Part shown: in pieces, positions 9,740-19,020 of the stretch
How positions within the stretch are numbered: the first letter of the stretch is position 1
Layout of the letters: every line of letters begins with the position of its first letter
Source: Cladosporium sp. IMV 00045
Taxonomy: Eukaryota; Ascomycota; Dothideomycetes; Cladosporiales; Cladosporiaceae
Length of the DNA: 38,127 nucleotides
Direction of reading: 5' to 3'
Assembly (NCBI GenBank): GCA_001931905.2
Contig: MSJI02000389.1
Location: forward strand, 1 to 38,127
Notes under the pieces: model-generated
What the model was told of the DNA's origin: nothing
Databases searched by the model: none
What the model saw: only the letters and a program-made list of their open reading frames with translations
Position numbers and translations under genes: made by a program

Positions 9740-10426
9740 GTCTTGTTTGGTGTATGCTTGATGAAGTTGACGATCTTGGTAATGTGTTCGGAGGTAGTGT
9801 GGTGGTATCGTTGTGTCTTGATGAAGACTGGTGATAGGAATACGAACCGAATCATCGGGTGCCTTCCATGCCTTTTCATGTTTTACGCTTCAAGCCTCGT
9901 TGATCACTTACTGTATACCGTTTGCGAATGCGCGAGGCGGCGCTGACTGATGATTGAAAGGCTGGCGCGAGCACGTGGTCACGATTATACTTATTCGCAG
10001 TGGTTTCCCGCGATCGTCAAGTAAAGAAATACCAGAAGACACGAAGAAATGTGTTTATCTTATGATAAATACCACTTCCCAGGGTACAGCTATCCCCGCC
10101 CCCAAGACAAAAATCCCCACGGTCTAGATCAACAACCAATTGGCCACTTCAATTAGCCGGCCGAACTCCACCTCCACTCCCACATCGCTCTTCGAAGCCT
10201 CGCCCATCCCGTGACCACGAACGCCCCACCACGCCCTCTGAGCGGAGGACTCTACGGGACAATGTCATCCGACATAATGGGTGATTTGGCAAATGCCGAT
10301 GCCCGGTATCCCGTGGGCTCGGTTACTGCAAGGTAGCATTTTGAAGCTGTGATGTTGTGATGTGAGATCCTCTACGTGAACAACATCAATCGCAAAGAAA
10401 AGAACGCCCCCAAGACAGGCAAGAAA
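9740..10426. promoter_or_regulatory. Divergent promoter of the DUF4267 gene and SDR 1
   Basis: A gene-free stretch of 687 bases between two diverging starts. It holds overlapping CCAAT boxes on both strands (CCAATTGG, 10136-10143), an E-box CACGTG (9972-9977), and three matches to the complement of the CreA consensus SYGGRG: CCCCGC at 10094-10099 and CCCCAC at 10115-10120 and 10224-10229. All three lie 200-335 bases before the SDR start. Confidence 0.5.
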
Positions 10427-11259
10427 ATGGGCCGCGACAACGACCTGCACGGCAAAGTCTTCGCCCTCACCGGCGGCGCATCAGGCATCGGGCTCGCGAC
10501 CGCCCAGATCCTGCACGCCCGCGGCGCCAGCGTGGGAATCGGCGACATCGACCCAGCAGCGCTTGAAACCGCGGCCAAAACGTTCCCGCAAGACTCATCC
10601 TCATCGGACCGCGTCCTCCTCTCCGAGCTGGACGTGAGCAAACGCGCCTCCGTCGAATCCTGGATCTCCTCCATCACCGCGAAATTCGGCCGCCTCGACG
10701 GCGCAGCCAACTGCGCCGGCGTCATCGGCAAGCACCACGGCACGCGGAAATTGGAGGACCTCGAGGACGAGCAGTGGGATCTCATCATCGGCGTGAACCT
10801 CACGGGCATGATGTACTGCATGCGAGCGGAATTGGCGGCCATCAAGGGGCCCGGGAGCGTGGTTTGCGTGAGTTCCGTGCAGGGCAGTATTGGGTTCGCG
10901 AAGCATGCGGCGTACGCGGCGAGTAAGCATGGGATTTTGGGGTTGGTCAGGAGTGCGGCGAAGGAGGTGGGGGAGAGGGAGGTGAGGGTTAATGCTGTGA
11001 ATCCGTGAGTTTTTCCTAATGATATTGGGTTTGCGAGATTTTCATGCTGACTATGTTTGATCGTAGGGGTTCGATTGAAACGCCGTTGATGCACAAACGC
11101 AATGCGTTGGAGGATGTCGATCAGTCTTACCACCCTACGCCTATCAATCGACTGGGCACTTCGGAGGAATGTGGTAATTTGATTGCATGGCTGTTGAGCG
11201 ACGAGTCTACTTTTGTCACGGGAGCTACGTATTCCATTGATGGTGGCTGGGCATGTTAG
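10427..11259 (+). CDS. Short-chain dehydrogenase/reductase 1 (cytosolic, NAD-type)
   Basis: Coding 10427-11004 and 11067-11259, 256 residues, the usual length of a classical SDR. The intron has a GTGAGT donor and a GCTGAC branch point. The ATG at 10427 starts MGRDNDLHGKVFALTGG; upstream the frame offers only GTG. Visible motifs are TGGASGIG (15-22, cofactor loop), NCAG (95-98), Asn124, Ser150, and Tyr163 with Lys167 (YAASK) as the catalytic residues; the C terminus ends IDGGWAC. Asp40 at the end of strand 2 (IGDID) suggests NAD rather than NADP. The substrate cannot be read from the sequence. It is tail to tail with the GH43 gene, 106 bases apart. Confidence 0.92.
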
Positions 11260-11365
11260 ATGATTCATGACATACGAAAAACGGCAGATATGGGGCAATT
11301 CTGGCCTGGAAATGTCTGATTGCTTGTCACGAACTTCTATTGGAATCGTCATTCACACACACTTC

Positions 11366-12355
11366 CTACTCCTGAGGCTGCGCCAGCTTAATCCTGCCCT
11401 GCTCGTCATACACAATCTCCCTGATCTTGACGCAGCGCAAGTGGTTCTTGCCAGAAATGCTAGTGTCATGATAGAAAAGGTACCACTTCCCTTTGAACTC
11501 GGCGATCGAATGGTGCGTAGTCCAGCCCTTGACAGGCTCCAAAATGCGGTCCTGATAAGTAAAAGGGCCAAGAGGCGAGTCTCCAATGGCGTACGCGAGG
11601 TAGTGCGTGTCACCCGTCGAGTACGAGAAATAGTACTTGCCATTGTATTTGTGCATCCAAGCGGCTTCGAAGAAGCGCCTGTCGTGCTTGCTGGCGTGGA
11701 TGGGTTTGCCGTCCGTGTCGTTGAGGACGAGGTCTTGCACGCCGCCGGAGAAGGTGTGCATGTCGTCACTCAGCTTCGCCACGCGAGGCATCAGCGCTGG
11801 CTCGTCGCCGGTGGCTTCCATGGTGGAGTAAGCTTCGCGCTTGAATTCGCCTGTTCGCCAGCACTGCAGTTGACCGCCCCAGATGCCGCCGAAGTAGAGG
11901 TAGGCTTGGCCGTCGTCGTCGACGAAGCTGGCTGGGTCGATGCTGTAGCTGCCAGGGATAGGTTCGGGGTCGGGCTTGAAGGGTCCCTCGGGTTGGTCGC
12001 TAACGGCAACGCCGATTCTGAATACGCCCTCCTTGTCTCTGGCGGGGTAGTAGAGGTAGTATTTGCCGTCCTTGGTAGCGGCATCAGGAGCCCAGAGCTG
12101 CTTGCCAACCCAGGGGATGTCCTCGGCCTTGAGAGCGATGCCGTGGTCTGTGACTGGGCCCTCGACATTTGGCATGGAGAAGACGTGGTAGTCGTTCATG
12201 TCATACTGGTCGCCATTGTCGTTGTCCTCGATATCGGTCTCCCTGTCGTGCGAAGGGTAGATGTATAGCTTGCCGTTGAAGACGTGTGCACTGGGGTCTG
12301 CCGTGAAGAGATGGGAAACGATAGGACTGGGGTCCTTTGCTGTAGGGTCGGTCAT
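11366..12355 (-). CDS. Glycoside hydrolase family 43 (beta-xylosidase/arabinofuranosidase type)
   Basis: Single exon, 329 residues, ATG at 12353-12355. The five-bladed propeller signatures of GH43 are present: Asp20 in FTADPSAHVF (general base), Asp140 in SIDPASF (pKa modulator) and Glu230 in RRFFEAAWMH (general acid). There is also the conserved YIYPSHD and GKYYLYYPA. There is no signal peptide, so the enzyme is probably intracellular and acts on imported short xylo- or arabino-oligosaccharides. The sequence style (ADPSAHVFNGKLYIYPSHD, then NDNGDQYDMNDYHVFS) and the absence of introns recall bacterial GH43 enzymes. The exact activity within GH43 is open. Two GGCTAR sites lie 118-148 bases upstream of the start. 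Confidence 0.93.
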   Translation of the reverse strand: MTDPTAKDPSPIVSHLFTADPSAHVFNGKLYIYPSHDRETDIEDNDNGDQYDMNDYHVFSMPNVEGPVTDHGIALKAEDIPWVGKQLWAPDAATKDGKYYLYYPARDKEGVFRIGVAVSDQPEGPFKPDPEPIPGSYSIDPASFVDDDGQAYLYFGGIWGGQLQCWRTGEFKREAYSTMEATGDEPALMPRVAKLSDDMHTFSGGVQDLVLNDTDGKPIHASKHDRRFFEAAWMHKYNGKYYFSYSTGDTHYLAYAIGDSPLGPFTYQDRILEPVKGWTTHHSIAEFKGKWYLFYHDTSISGKNHLRCVKIREIVYDEQGRIKLAQPQE

Positions 12356-12472
12356 TCTGGCAGGAGTGAGTGTGGTGTATGGAGATGCTTCAAAACAGAT
12401 TCACAAGAGCGCCGACCATGACCTTATACCTACCTGGCTACCATATGAGCCGGCAATTGAGGCGCGCAGAGC

Positions 12473-12478
12473 CTAGCC
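12473..12478 (-). promoter_or_regulatory. XlnR/Xyr1-type site GGCTAG
   Basis: Reads GGCTAG in the direction of GH43 transcription, about 120 bases before its start codon. It matches the GGCTAR core known for the xylanolytic activator XlnR in Aspergillus. Confidence 0.35.
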
Positions 12479-12497
12479 TGGAGGCTCTATTGCGCGT

Positions 12498-12503
12498 TTA
12501 GCC
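12498..12503 (-). promoter_or_regulatory. XlnR/Xyr1-type site GGCTAA
   Basis: Reads GGCTAA in the direction of GH43 transcription, 25 bases further upstream than the GGCTAG site and in the same orientation. Repeated sites in one orientation are more suggestive than a single hexamer. Confidence 0.35.
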
Positions 12504-13029
12504 TAATGAGCTCTGGGCGGAGCTTGAAGAGAGGACATGGTGGCAGTGATTTTCTTGGGAGATAAATGTGCCTGTACGGCGTCAAAGAACCCAATGGCGC
12601 CTGAATGGCTGCCCATGGGGATCCACAGCAATGAAGATACCAAGACAGCCTTCCTTGTGTTTGTGGTGATGGTGTTGCTGAGAGAAAGTATTGGCGGTGC
12701 AAAGCCGAGGTTCATCGGAGCCCGCCACTTGGAGGCGCAGCCGTGAAGGACGACACTCGCAATCCGTTCTGCCAGCAACGTGAGGGCCCGACATCTCTTA
12801 GACACTCTGATGTTGACGGTGGTAGATTGAAGAAGATGAAGATAAACTCGACGATAGATACCTCGGCCTGCAGAGACAAAACGGCAACGGTCGATCTTGA
12901 TGACATCAACCAATAGAAAACGTCATCATGAACCGGTAACATCATGGTGAAGTTGATGCGCTACGATTAATCATCTAAAGCCCCATATCGTAGGTACATA
13001 TCATTCTCCTCTAAATCAATCTTTCAGAA

Positions 13030-14208
13030 ATGTTATCCTTATTTGCAAAATCGGCACCAAGAGCAATCCGACCGCTAGCAACTACAGCCTCCAACCCAGC
13101 GTTTCCTCACATCATCCAAAAAAGCACGATGTGTACTTGTAAGATGAATAGCATATCTCACCTTTAGACGCGTAAGCTAACATTATTGTACACAGCTCAA
13201 CGCAGCAACGAGCAGCTGAAGGCCACCTCGCTCTTCGATGTCTCCCACCTCACCGCCGTCGTCACAGGAGGAGGAACTGGAATCGGTCTCATGATCACCC
13301 AGGCATTGGTGACGAACGGTGCTAAGGTGTACATCACCGGCAGGCGCAAGGAAATTCTAGAGAGCACTGTCAAGGAATACAACACTGGCCCTGGTAGCTT
13401 GCACGCATTGCCTGGCGATGTCAGTACCAAGGAGGGAGCGGTTCAGCTGGCTAAGGATTTGGAGGGCAAGGAGCACAATGGCTTCCATCTGCTCGTCAAC
13501 AATGCTGGTATCGCGAGGGATGACAACACGAAGTTCTGTATGTGTGCTTGCTATGCGTCATTGAGGCAAAAGATTCGGACTTGAGCTAACAAATATACCT
13601 CAGCTGCGAACGGCCAGCCCGACCTTACCGACGCCAACGCCATCAGCAAGCACTTCCTCCGCTCTGAAGACTCGCAATGGGCAGAGACATTCAAGACCAA
13701 CGTGACCGGCCAATACTTCATGGCAATGGCCATGCTACCCCTCCTCGCCAAGGGCCGCGACGTCACGCCCGGCTACACATCCCAAGTCGTAAACGTCAGT
13801 TCCATCAGCGGCCAAATGAAAGGTTCCAGCAACGGCCAGTTCGCCTACGCATCTTCCAAGGCGGCTTTGACCCACGTCAGCCGCATGCTGGCGACCACTT
13901 TTAAGGACTGCAAGGTCCGCGTCAACACCATCGCACCGGGCATTTTCCCGTCTGAGATGACTACTGGCAAGAGTGACGAGAAGAACAAGTCTGAGCTTTC
14001 GACCAAGATCGGTAACCCTGCTGGCAGGGGTGGTCATGATAGCGATATGGCTGCTACGATTTTGCTTCTTGCGGGTAACGGAGGATTGTTCTACAATGAG
14101 CAAACTATGTACCCTGATGGAGGTGAGTGATTCATTGATTTGAACAGTACTGAGTGACTGGACTGACAATTTGCAGGCTCTACTCTCGCCCAGCCGGCGT
14201 TCAAGTAA
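13030..14208 (+). CDS. Short-chain dehydrogenase/reductase 2 with mitochondrial presequence
   Basis: Coding 13030-13138, 13196-13537, 13604-14122 and 14177-14208, 333 residues. The three introns (57, 66, 54 bp) carry GCTAAC, GCTAAC and ACTGAC branch points. Exon 1 encodes about 36 residues, starting MLSLFAKSAPRAIRPL and rich in Arg, Ser and Ala with no acidic residue, a typical mitochondrial targeting peptide. SDR motifs follow: TGGGTGIG (60-67), NNAG (138-141), Asn183, Ser219, Tyr232 and Lys236 (YASSK). Arg86-Arg87 after strand 2 (ITGRR) suggest NADP(H). A second in-frame ATG (Met34) lies at the end of exon 1 and could give a form without the presequence. The substrate is unknown; the fold relates to fungal Rhamnolipid/RhlG-like and 3-ketoacyl reductase SDRs only in a general way. 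Confidence 0.92.
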
Positions 14209-14549
14209 TGAATTGATGACTGCTACTGTACTATACAGACATATCTAATATAAGTGGTTTCTAAAACCTCCATGCAATGATTGATGAGCTCAGTGGTGAC
14301 AAAGCCCGTCAAGCCCGTCATTAGAGTCAGAGCGATAGTCAACTCACATGTATGCTGCTTCCTGCCTTCACATGATGTATCGACTGGTGGCTGAGCTTTA
14401 TTTCGCCAGTCTGTTCTATATCATCGATCAGCCCAATAATCAACAGACATCAGCAGTCATTGTGAGTGCTCCAGTTCCAAATCCGGCGATGAAAGAATCA
14501 CATGGATTCTAAGATATTATGAAAGAATTTCTTTGAGCTTCCAGGGACA
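14209..14549. other. Intergenic region between SDR 2 and a membrane protein gene
   Basis: Moderately AT-rich, with a small direct repeat (AAGCCCGTC twice near 14300-14320). No gene seen. Confidence 0.5.
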
Positions 14550-15554
14550 ATGAACACCATCTTCGAGCTATGGATTCCAAACTCGCTACATCGATGCGAA
14601 TGTGCGCACCATGCCCTCGACGTAGGTATGGGCGACTATAACGATATTGCCCGAGCCATCTACGCCTCCGCTGCTGCGAGGCCGACTCGCCATCTCCCAC
14701 GCCTGCACGAGATTAGACCACAAAATGCATCACCAGACGAAACCACATTCGCGCCCAAAGAGCAGATCAACGTGGAAATCTGGACCTCAAATGTCAACTA
14801 TGGCGCTATATTCCTCGCGACCATTCTCGGTGGATTCATGATCTACTGGCACTACCGAGCGGAACTACAAAACCTCTTCCGCAACAGGACTGGCTTCACA
14901 CGAGCCATTCAATTCGTCTTCAGCCGCCTCGCGCTCGGTCTTGCACTCCTCATCATTGCAATATTAGGGCTCATAGCCCAAACCATTCTGTACATCAAAA
15001 GAGTAACATCAAGTTCCTACCGATACTGCCGTCTTTTCATAAGTCGCACTGTCGAAAAGGGACTCGAGCGAGGCGCTGAATCGATCTCGCGATATTACGA
15101 TACCATCAACCAATCTCCAAGGGCGAATGAGGTCCACCAAAGTCTCCGACATGCTCGCTTCTGGGCTGGAAAATACCTCCCCTACCCAGTGTCCATCGCC
15201 ATCCTTGTGATGTCCTGCTTCAAACCTCCGGAGTTCGATCGCGTCTCTGCGGACATTTTGCCCGCAACTCCTGATTGGGTCGTTAAAGCGCAGAATCGCC
15301 TTCGCGATGTGAGCAGTTTTCACTATACATCGGCTGTTTTGCAGATGGGGACTGGGTTTCGGAGTGAAGGAAGTCAGCATGATTTATTTCCGAACCTTGC
15401 TGCTGTTGAACAAGAGCCTAGCGTATCGTTCGCGGTCTCTGAAAGTGCATGTCTTTGGCTTACTACTGGCTCCAAGAGTGGGATTGAGACGTCACGCGAG
15501 ACCACGAGGGAAACTGGTACTGTTGCTTCGAAGGTCGCTCTCGGTACATCGTAG
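14550..15554 (+). CDS. Hypothetical membrane protein
   Basis: Single exon, 334 residues, ATG at 14550 in context GGGACAATGAAC. Two strong hydrophobic segments lie at about 84-100 (YGAIFLATILGGFMIYW) and 127-149 (a Leu/Ile-rich stretch ending AQTILYI), with a weaker one near 212-224. The 110 residues after the second segment contain Arg and Tyr-rich sequence; the last 100 are Ser/Thr-rich without obvious motif. No signal peptide is visible at the start, and an alternative start at Met27 (14628) would shorten the N terminus. I recognise no family. Its neighbours on both sides are unrelated genes, so context does not help. Confidence 0.7.
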   Translation: MNTIFELWIPNSLHRCECAHHALDVGMGDYNDIARAIYASAAARPTRHLPRLHEIRPQNASPDETTFAPKEQINVEIWTSNVNYGAIFLATILGGFMIYWHYRAELQNLFRNRTGFTRAIQFVFSRLALGLALLIIAILGLIAQTILYIKRVTSSSYRYCRLFISRTVEKGLERGAESISRYYDTINQSPRANEVHQSLRHARFWAGKYLPYPVSIAILVMSCFKPPEFDRVSADILPATPDWVVKAQNRLRDVSSFHYTSAVLQMGTGFRSEGSQHDLFPNLAAVEQEPSVSFAVSESACLWLTTGSKSGIETSRETTRETGTVASKVALGTS

Positions 15555-16341
15555 TGTTGTTTTGCTGCGATCTGTGCAGATAGAGGTTTATTGCGAAACG
15601 TCTGATGGAAATATTGGATTTGAACATTTTCTTGATATCAAAGTGTCGCAATACAAACATTCATGGACATACTGCGAAAACTTTCATGCTCGCCATCAGA
15701 ACTGGGCGAGACAAACAAGTCCTGGAATGCAAATCGATATGCATGGCAACACGTGTGTACCAGAACTGTCTCATCATGATCGATTGCTGATACTGTCTGC
15801 TTATGAACCACGAGTGCACGTTTGTCTGACACTCATGTTATGTAGGTCGCACAATTGAGTCGATTCATCATCATCACCCTTGAGACTTTTAGCACGTTCT
15901 TGCAAAGCGCCAGACCACATCGATGAAGACCGGATCTCACCAGACCATTCTGGTTCCCCTCAACCAAGAAGGATACAGCAAAACCTTCGCATTGCCCAAT
16001 TGAGATAACTACACCGCGGCTAAAAGCCAACCGCCGGCCTCGATGTGACACAGCCCTCCCAATCCGGTAACAAAGCTCAACACTTCCCGCCTTGATTCTT
16101 TGTGTCGCCGCCCAATCCTGCCGCGCTCAGCCGTCACACTGCCCAGCGAGCACAAAGAAACCAAGGCAGAACAGACAACACAGTCTCATCATGTGTCTTC
16201 AGTCGCCTCGCAGACCGCGTGATCATCTTCACTGCTACGCAGTTGAAGCAAACATCACAAAGTCCCTCGTCAATACAAGGGCGATCGGCCAAATTCCATC
16301 CCTTGCATCGGCTGGTTGGCATTCCCTGACTTACCGTCAAT
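15555..16341. other. Intergenic region / leader of the proline-rich protein gene
   Basis: 787 bases without a convincing gene. Short frames on both strands overlap each other and lack coding character. The right part (about 16080-16341) is CA/CT-rich, as expected for the 5' leader of the next gene. Confidence 0.5.
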
Positions 16342-19020
16342 ATGTTCGCCCCACCGCCGACGGCAACTCTTTCGCGGGCAGAGATCCAAGCCCGTCGCGC
16401 TCAGCTTCAGGCAAAGCGCGCCAGCGGCGGAACGAGCATTGGAAGCGTGAACGAGCTGCAACGGTCGGAATCGCATGAATTTAAACCAGAGGAAAAGAAG
16501 AAGAAGAACAGTCGCTTTTCGAACAAAAGAGAAGTCGAAGAGATCCGTGAGACAGACAAGGATGCGTGGAAGATCAAGAGGATTCCAAGCAAAGGGAAAG
16601 GGAAGTCGGTCGGTGAAGGAGGAAGCAGGACGAGTTTACCTACCTCTTTGCTACCGCCCCCGCCACCACCGCCTGGTGCACCAAGTTTGGGCGCTGGCAG
16701 TGATGCTGGAAGTTTTGCCGACTCGCTGAAGAGTGGTGGGAGTGGCACGGGACATGCTTCGAGGGGCAAACCACCTCCACCAAAACGACCAGCAAGGCCT
16801 TCGGGAGAGATGTTCCTGAGCCCACCATTATCATCAACGTCGGATTCGTTTCCTCGAGCTCTCACACCTGAGTCGCTGGCGGCAAGTTCATTTCGCAGCG
16901 CAAGCCCGGCCACACCACCACCTTTCCAGGCACCTCCTCCGATTCCTGGTGCTTTCCCACAGCAGCCAAGTCCTGTTCCTAGCCCACTGGCCAGCATCTC
17001 GAGGCCTCCACCACTCCCAAGCCCGCCACTGAAAGTGGGTCCTGCTTCACCACCACCGGATACCCCTCCACCACCAGTGCCAGAAAAGTCGCCACTGCGG
17101 CTGCAACGGGCAACACGTCCAAACTCGAATCCAGTCAAGCCGACAATACCAAAAGCCACCGCGCCCAAGAAGCAACACACGTTGTCGACAGACACAGCGC
17201 TGAACTCTGCAATGTTTGGTCTTAGAATGCAAGACCCAATCATGAAGGGCGAACAAACAGGTGAGCAACAACGTCCACCTCGCCCCTCACGCGCGACCAC
17301 CGCGCCTGCGGAGATATCTGTTCTGACTGGAATCAAGCCTCTGCATATCCGCAAGCCGGTGAGAAGCGGAGCGATGTCTTCATCGCGAAGTGGGACTGGG
17401 AGTAGCAAACCCGTTACCGGTGGGAGTGTGAGAAGTCCTCCGACTTCCCCGAAAGGCATGCTTGCCGTGGCGAGGCCGCAAAAGGTCGGCAAGCAAGGGC
17501 TTCAGAGGCAGGTGGTCAGCCATCATCGGCGAACGAGTTCTGGCTCTTCCGCGCGCAAAAGGGCAAAGAAAAGAGCAGAAAATGCAGCATCTCTTGTCGC
17601 TCTGAAAACACGCAAGGCGAAGGAGGGGGAGACGTTAGCAATGCTCCAAACTTCTGTCTTTTTCACCAATACCACTGGAGTCATCTATAACCCCAAGAAT
17701 CCGAATGTGAACGTACAGATGCCACCAGCGGCCAAGTTCCTGGACAAGGATCTGCCAGATACACCGAACAGTATCGTTCCAACGCCGACGGAGCTATACC
17801 AAACTCCACGCAACTCCCTCATTGCGGCCAACAAGAGCCGATTGAGTGGTGGAAGCGTGAAGCGTAGTCCGCTCTCCATTGTCACGGAGACAGATCCCAA
17901 ATCCAACAGCACTCCAACGCCACCTCCGCCAGCACCAGCATCAGACGAAGTGTCTCCACATCGCCTGACCACTATTCTCGAAGACAAGACTTTGTCTGAG
18001 AATTCGCCTCCAGCATCAGGGACAACAACACCAGTGGCTACGCAGATTCACCTTCGCGGCGGCTCGGTCGTGACTGTCACGCCACCAGAGCTTACTGCAT
18101 GGCAACGATCGATTTACATCCAGGGCCCCATCCGGTTGCCCAAGCCTGTTATTCTGCCGCGCAAGAATAGCGTTGCGAGCATGGAGCCCTTCCAAGAGGC
18201 GATTGATCGAGTCTACCAGAACGCGCTGTTCGTTCCAAGACGCAGGAGCGACGATGCCATGGTTGATGACGTCTGTGAATTCTTTGACGAATTCGGATTC
18301 GATCATATCGAATATGATGGTGATCTGCTTGCTGCGGAGCGCACAAGCGAAGACGCGATTGACGGCATGGAAGTTGATGAGGAAGATGAGACCATCGATC
18401 GTGGAACCGAACGATTCACCACGCCACCTGGGTCTCCCACGATGGAAGATATCAGCCCAATCGAGAAAGCCGTGGCACAGGACGTGGCAGAAGGTCTGAT
18501 GGTCAGATCGGCGTCGTTGACCCTTCCCGAGATAAACATAGAGGTACCGCCAGTGGAGACCGAGGAGACCCTTCGTGCACGTGGAATTGCGCGCCTGTCA
18601 CAGAACTCGTCTGGCAAAAGCTCTGAATCGTCACAGAAAAGCTCGGTTCGTAGAGCATCACAGTCACCGGCCGTTTCAAGGCGGACTTCAATCGTGGCGT
18701 CTGGATTGTCAAGTGACACACAGGCGACAACATTGCCATTGCTGCCACCGCCAGAGGAGAGCATGCTAGATGCGGTTCTCGAAGCCAGTCAAGGTGAAGA
18801 AGCAGATTGGGCGGAGGAGCCGGTCGTCGAGGGAGATGCTGGTGGCATGGATTGGGATGACGATGACGATGTTGAAGAGACTGATGTCGGTGCTTCTTGG
18901 ATGTCTCCAACTGCGAAGCGGAAGAAACATGGTTTAGATCGTGGATTGCTTCGGAGGGAGAAGAAGAATCCTGTGGCGAAGATGAGGCGGTTCGTTGCCA
19001 CCGCTACCACTATTCTTTGA
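16342..19020 (+). CDS. Large proline-rich, mostly disordered protein, function unknown
   Basis: Single exon of 892 codons, ATG at 16342 (MFAPPPTATLSRAEIQARRA). Residues 10-30 form an Arg/Ala/Gln-rich helix, followed by a lysine cluster (EEKKKKNSRF). Residues about 100-260 hold several polyproline tracts (LLPPPPPPPGAP, SPPPDTPPPPVPEK) that could bind SH3, WW or profilin domains. A more ordered stretch is near 595-660 (AWQRSIYIQGPIRLPKP, then VPRRRSDDAMVDDVCEFFDEFGF). The C terminus is acidic (DWDDDDDVEETD) and then basic (AKRKKHGLDRGLLRREKK), a possible nuclear signal. Polyproline plus basic helix suggests a cytoskeletal or signalling scaffold, but this is a guess; I recognise no named family. 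Confidence 0.85.
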   Translation: MFAPPPTATLSRAEIQARRAQLQAKRASGGTSIGSVNELQRSESHEFKPEEKKKKNSRFSNKREVEEIRETDKDAWKIKRIPSKGKGKSVGEGGSRTSLPTSLLPPPPPPPGAPSLGAGSDAGSFADSLKSGGSGTGHASRGKPPPPKRPARPSGEMFLSPPLSSTSDSFPRALTPESLAASSFRSASPATPPPFQAPPPIPGAFPQQPSPVPSPLASISRPPPLPSPPLKVGPASPPPDTPPPPVPEKSPLRLQRATRPNSNPVKPTIPKATAPKKQHTLSTDTALNSAMFGLRMQDPIMKGEQTGEQQRPPRPSRATTAPAEISVLTGIKPLHIRKPVRSGAMSSSRSGTGSSKPVTGGSVRSPPTSPKGMLAVARPQKVGKQGLQRQVVSHHRRTSSGSSARKRAKKRAENAASLVALKTRKAKEGETLAMLQTSVFFTNTTGVIYNPKNPNVNVQMPPAAKFLDKDLPDTPNSIVPTPTELYQTPRNSLIAANKSRLSGGSVKRSPLSIVTETDPKSNSTPTPPPPAPASDEVSPHRLTTILEDKTLSENSPPASGTTTPVATQIHLRGGSVVTVTPPELTAWQRSIYIQGPIRLPKPVILPRKNSVASMEPFQEAIDRVYQNALFVPRRRSDDAMVDDVCEFFDEFGFDHIEYDGDLLAAERTSEDAIDGMEVDEEDETIDRGTERFTTPPGSPTMEDISPIEKAVAQDVAEGLMVRSASLTLPEINIEVPPVETEETLRARGIARLSQNSSGKSSESSQKSSVRRASQSPAVSRRTSIVASGLSSDTQATTLPLLPPPEESMLDAVLEASQGEEADWAEEPVVEGDAGGMDWDDDDDVEETDVGASWMSPTAKRKKHGLDRGLLRREKKNPVAKMRRFVATATTIL

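Larger units (their letters stand above)
12356..13029. promoter_or_regulatory. Divergent promoter of GH43 and mitochondrial SDR 2
   Basis: A 674-base region between diverging starts with no convincing coding frame. The GH43-proximal part carries two XlnR-type sites (listed separately) and two SYGGRG matches (CTGGAG 12478-12483, GCGGAG 12517-12522). I see no distinctive motif near the SDR start. Confidence 0.5.

Noticed and set aside
12503..12913. A 136-codon minus-strand frame between GH43 and SDR 2
   Set aside because: Low coding character, several short competing frames in the same place, and it covers the expected GH43 promoter.
10427..14208. A secondary-metabolite gene cluster
   Set aside because: Two SDR genes and a glycosidase alone do not make one; there is no polyketide synthase, peptide synthetase, terpene cyclase, P450 or cluster regulator in the window.
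16407..17492. A 361-codon Gly-rich frame antisense to the proline-rich protein gene
   Set aside because: Gly-rich runs are the reverse complement of the Pro codons on the plus strand; a shadow.
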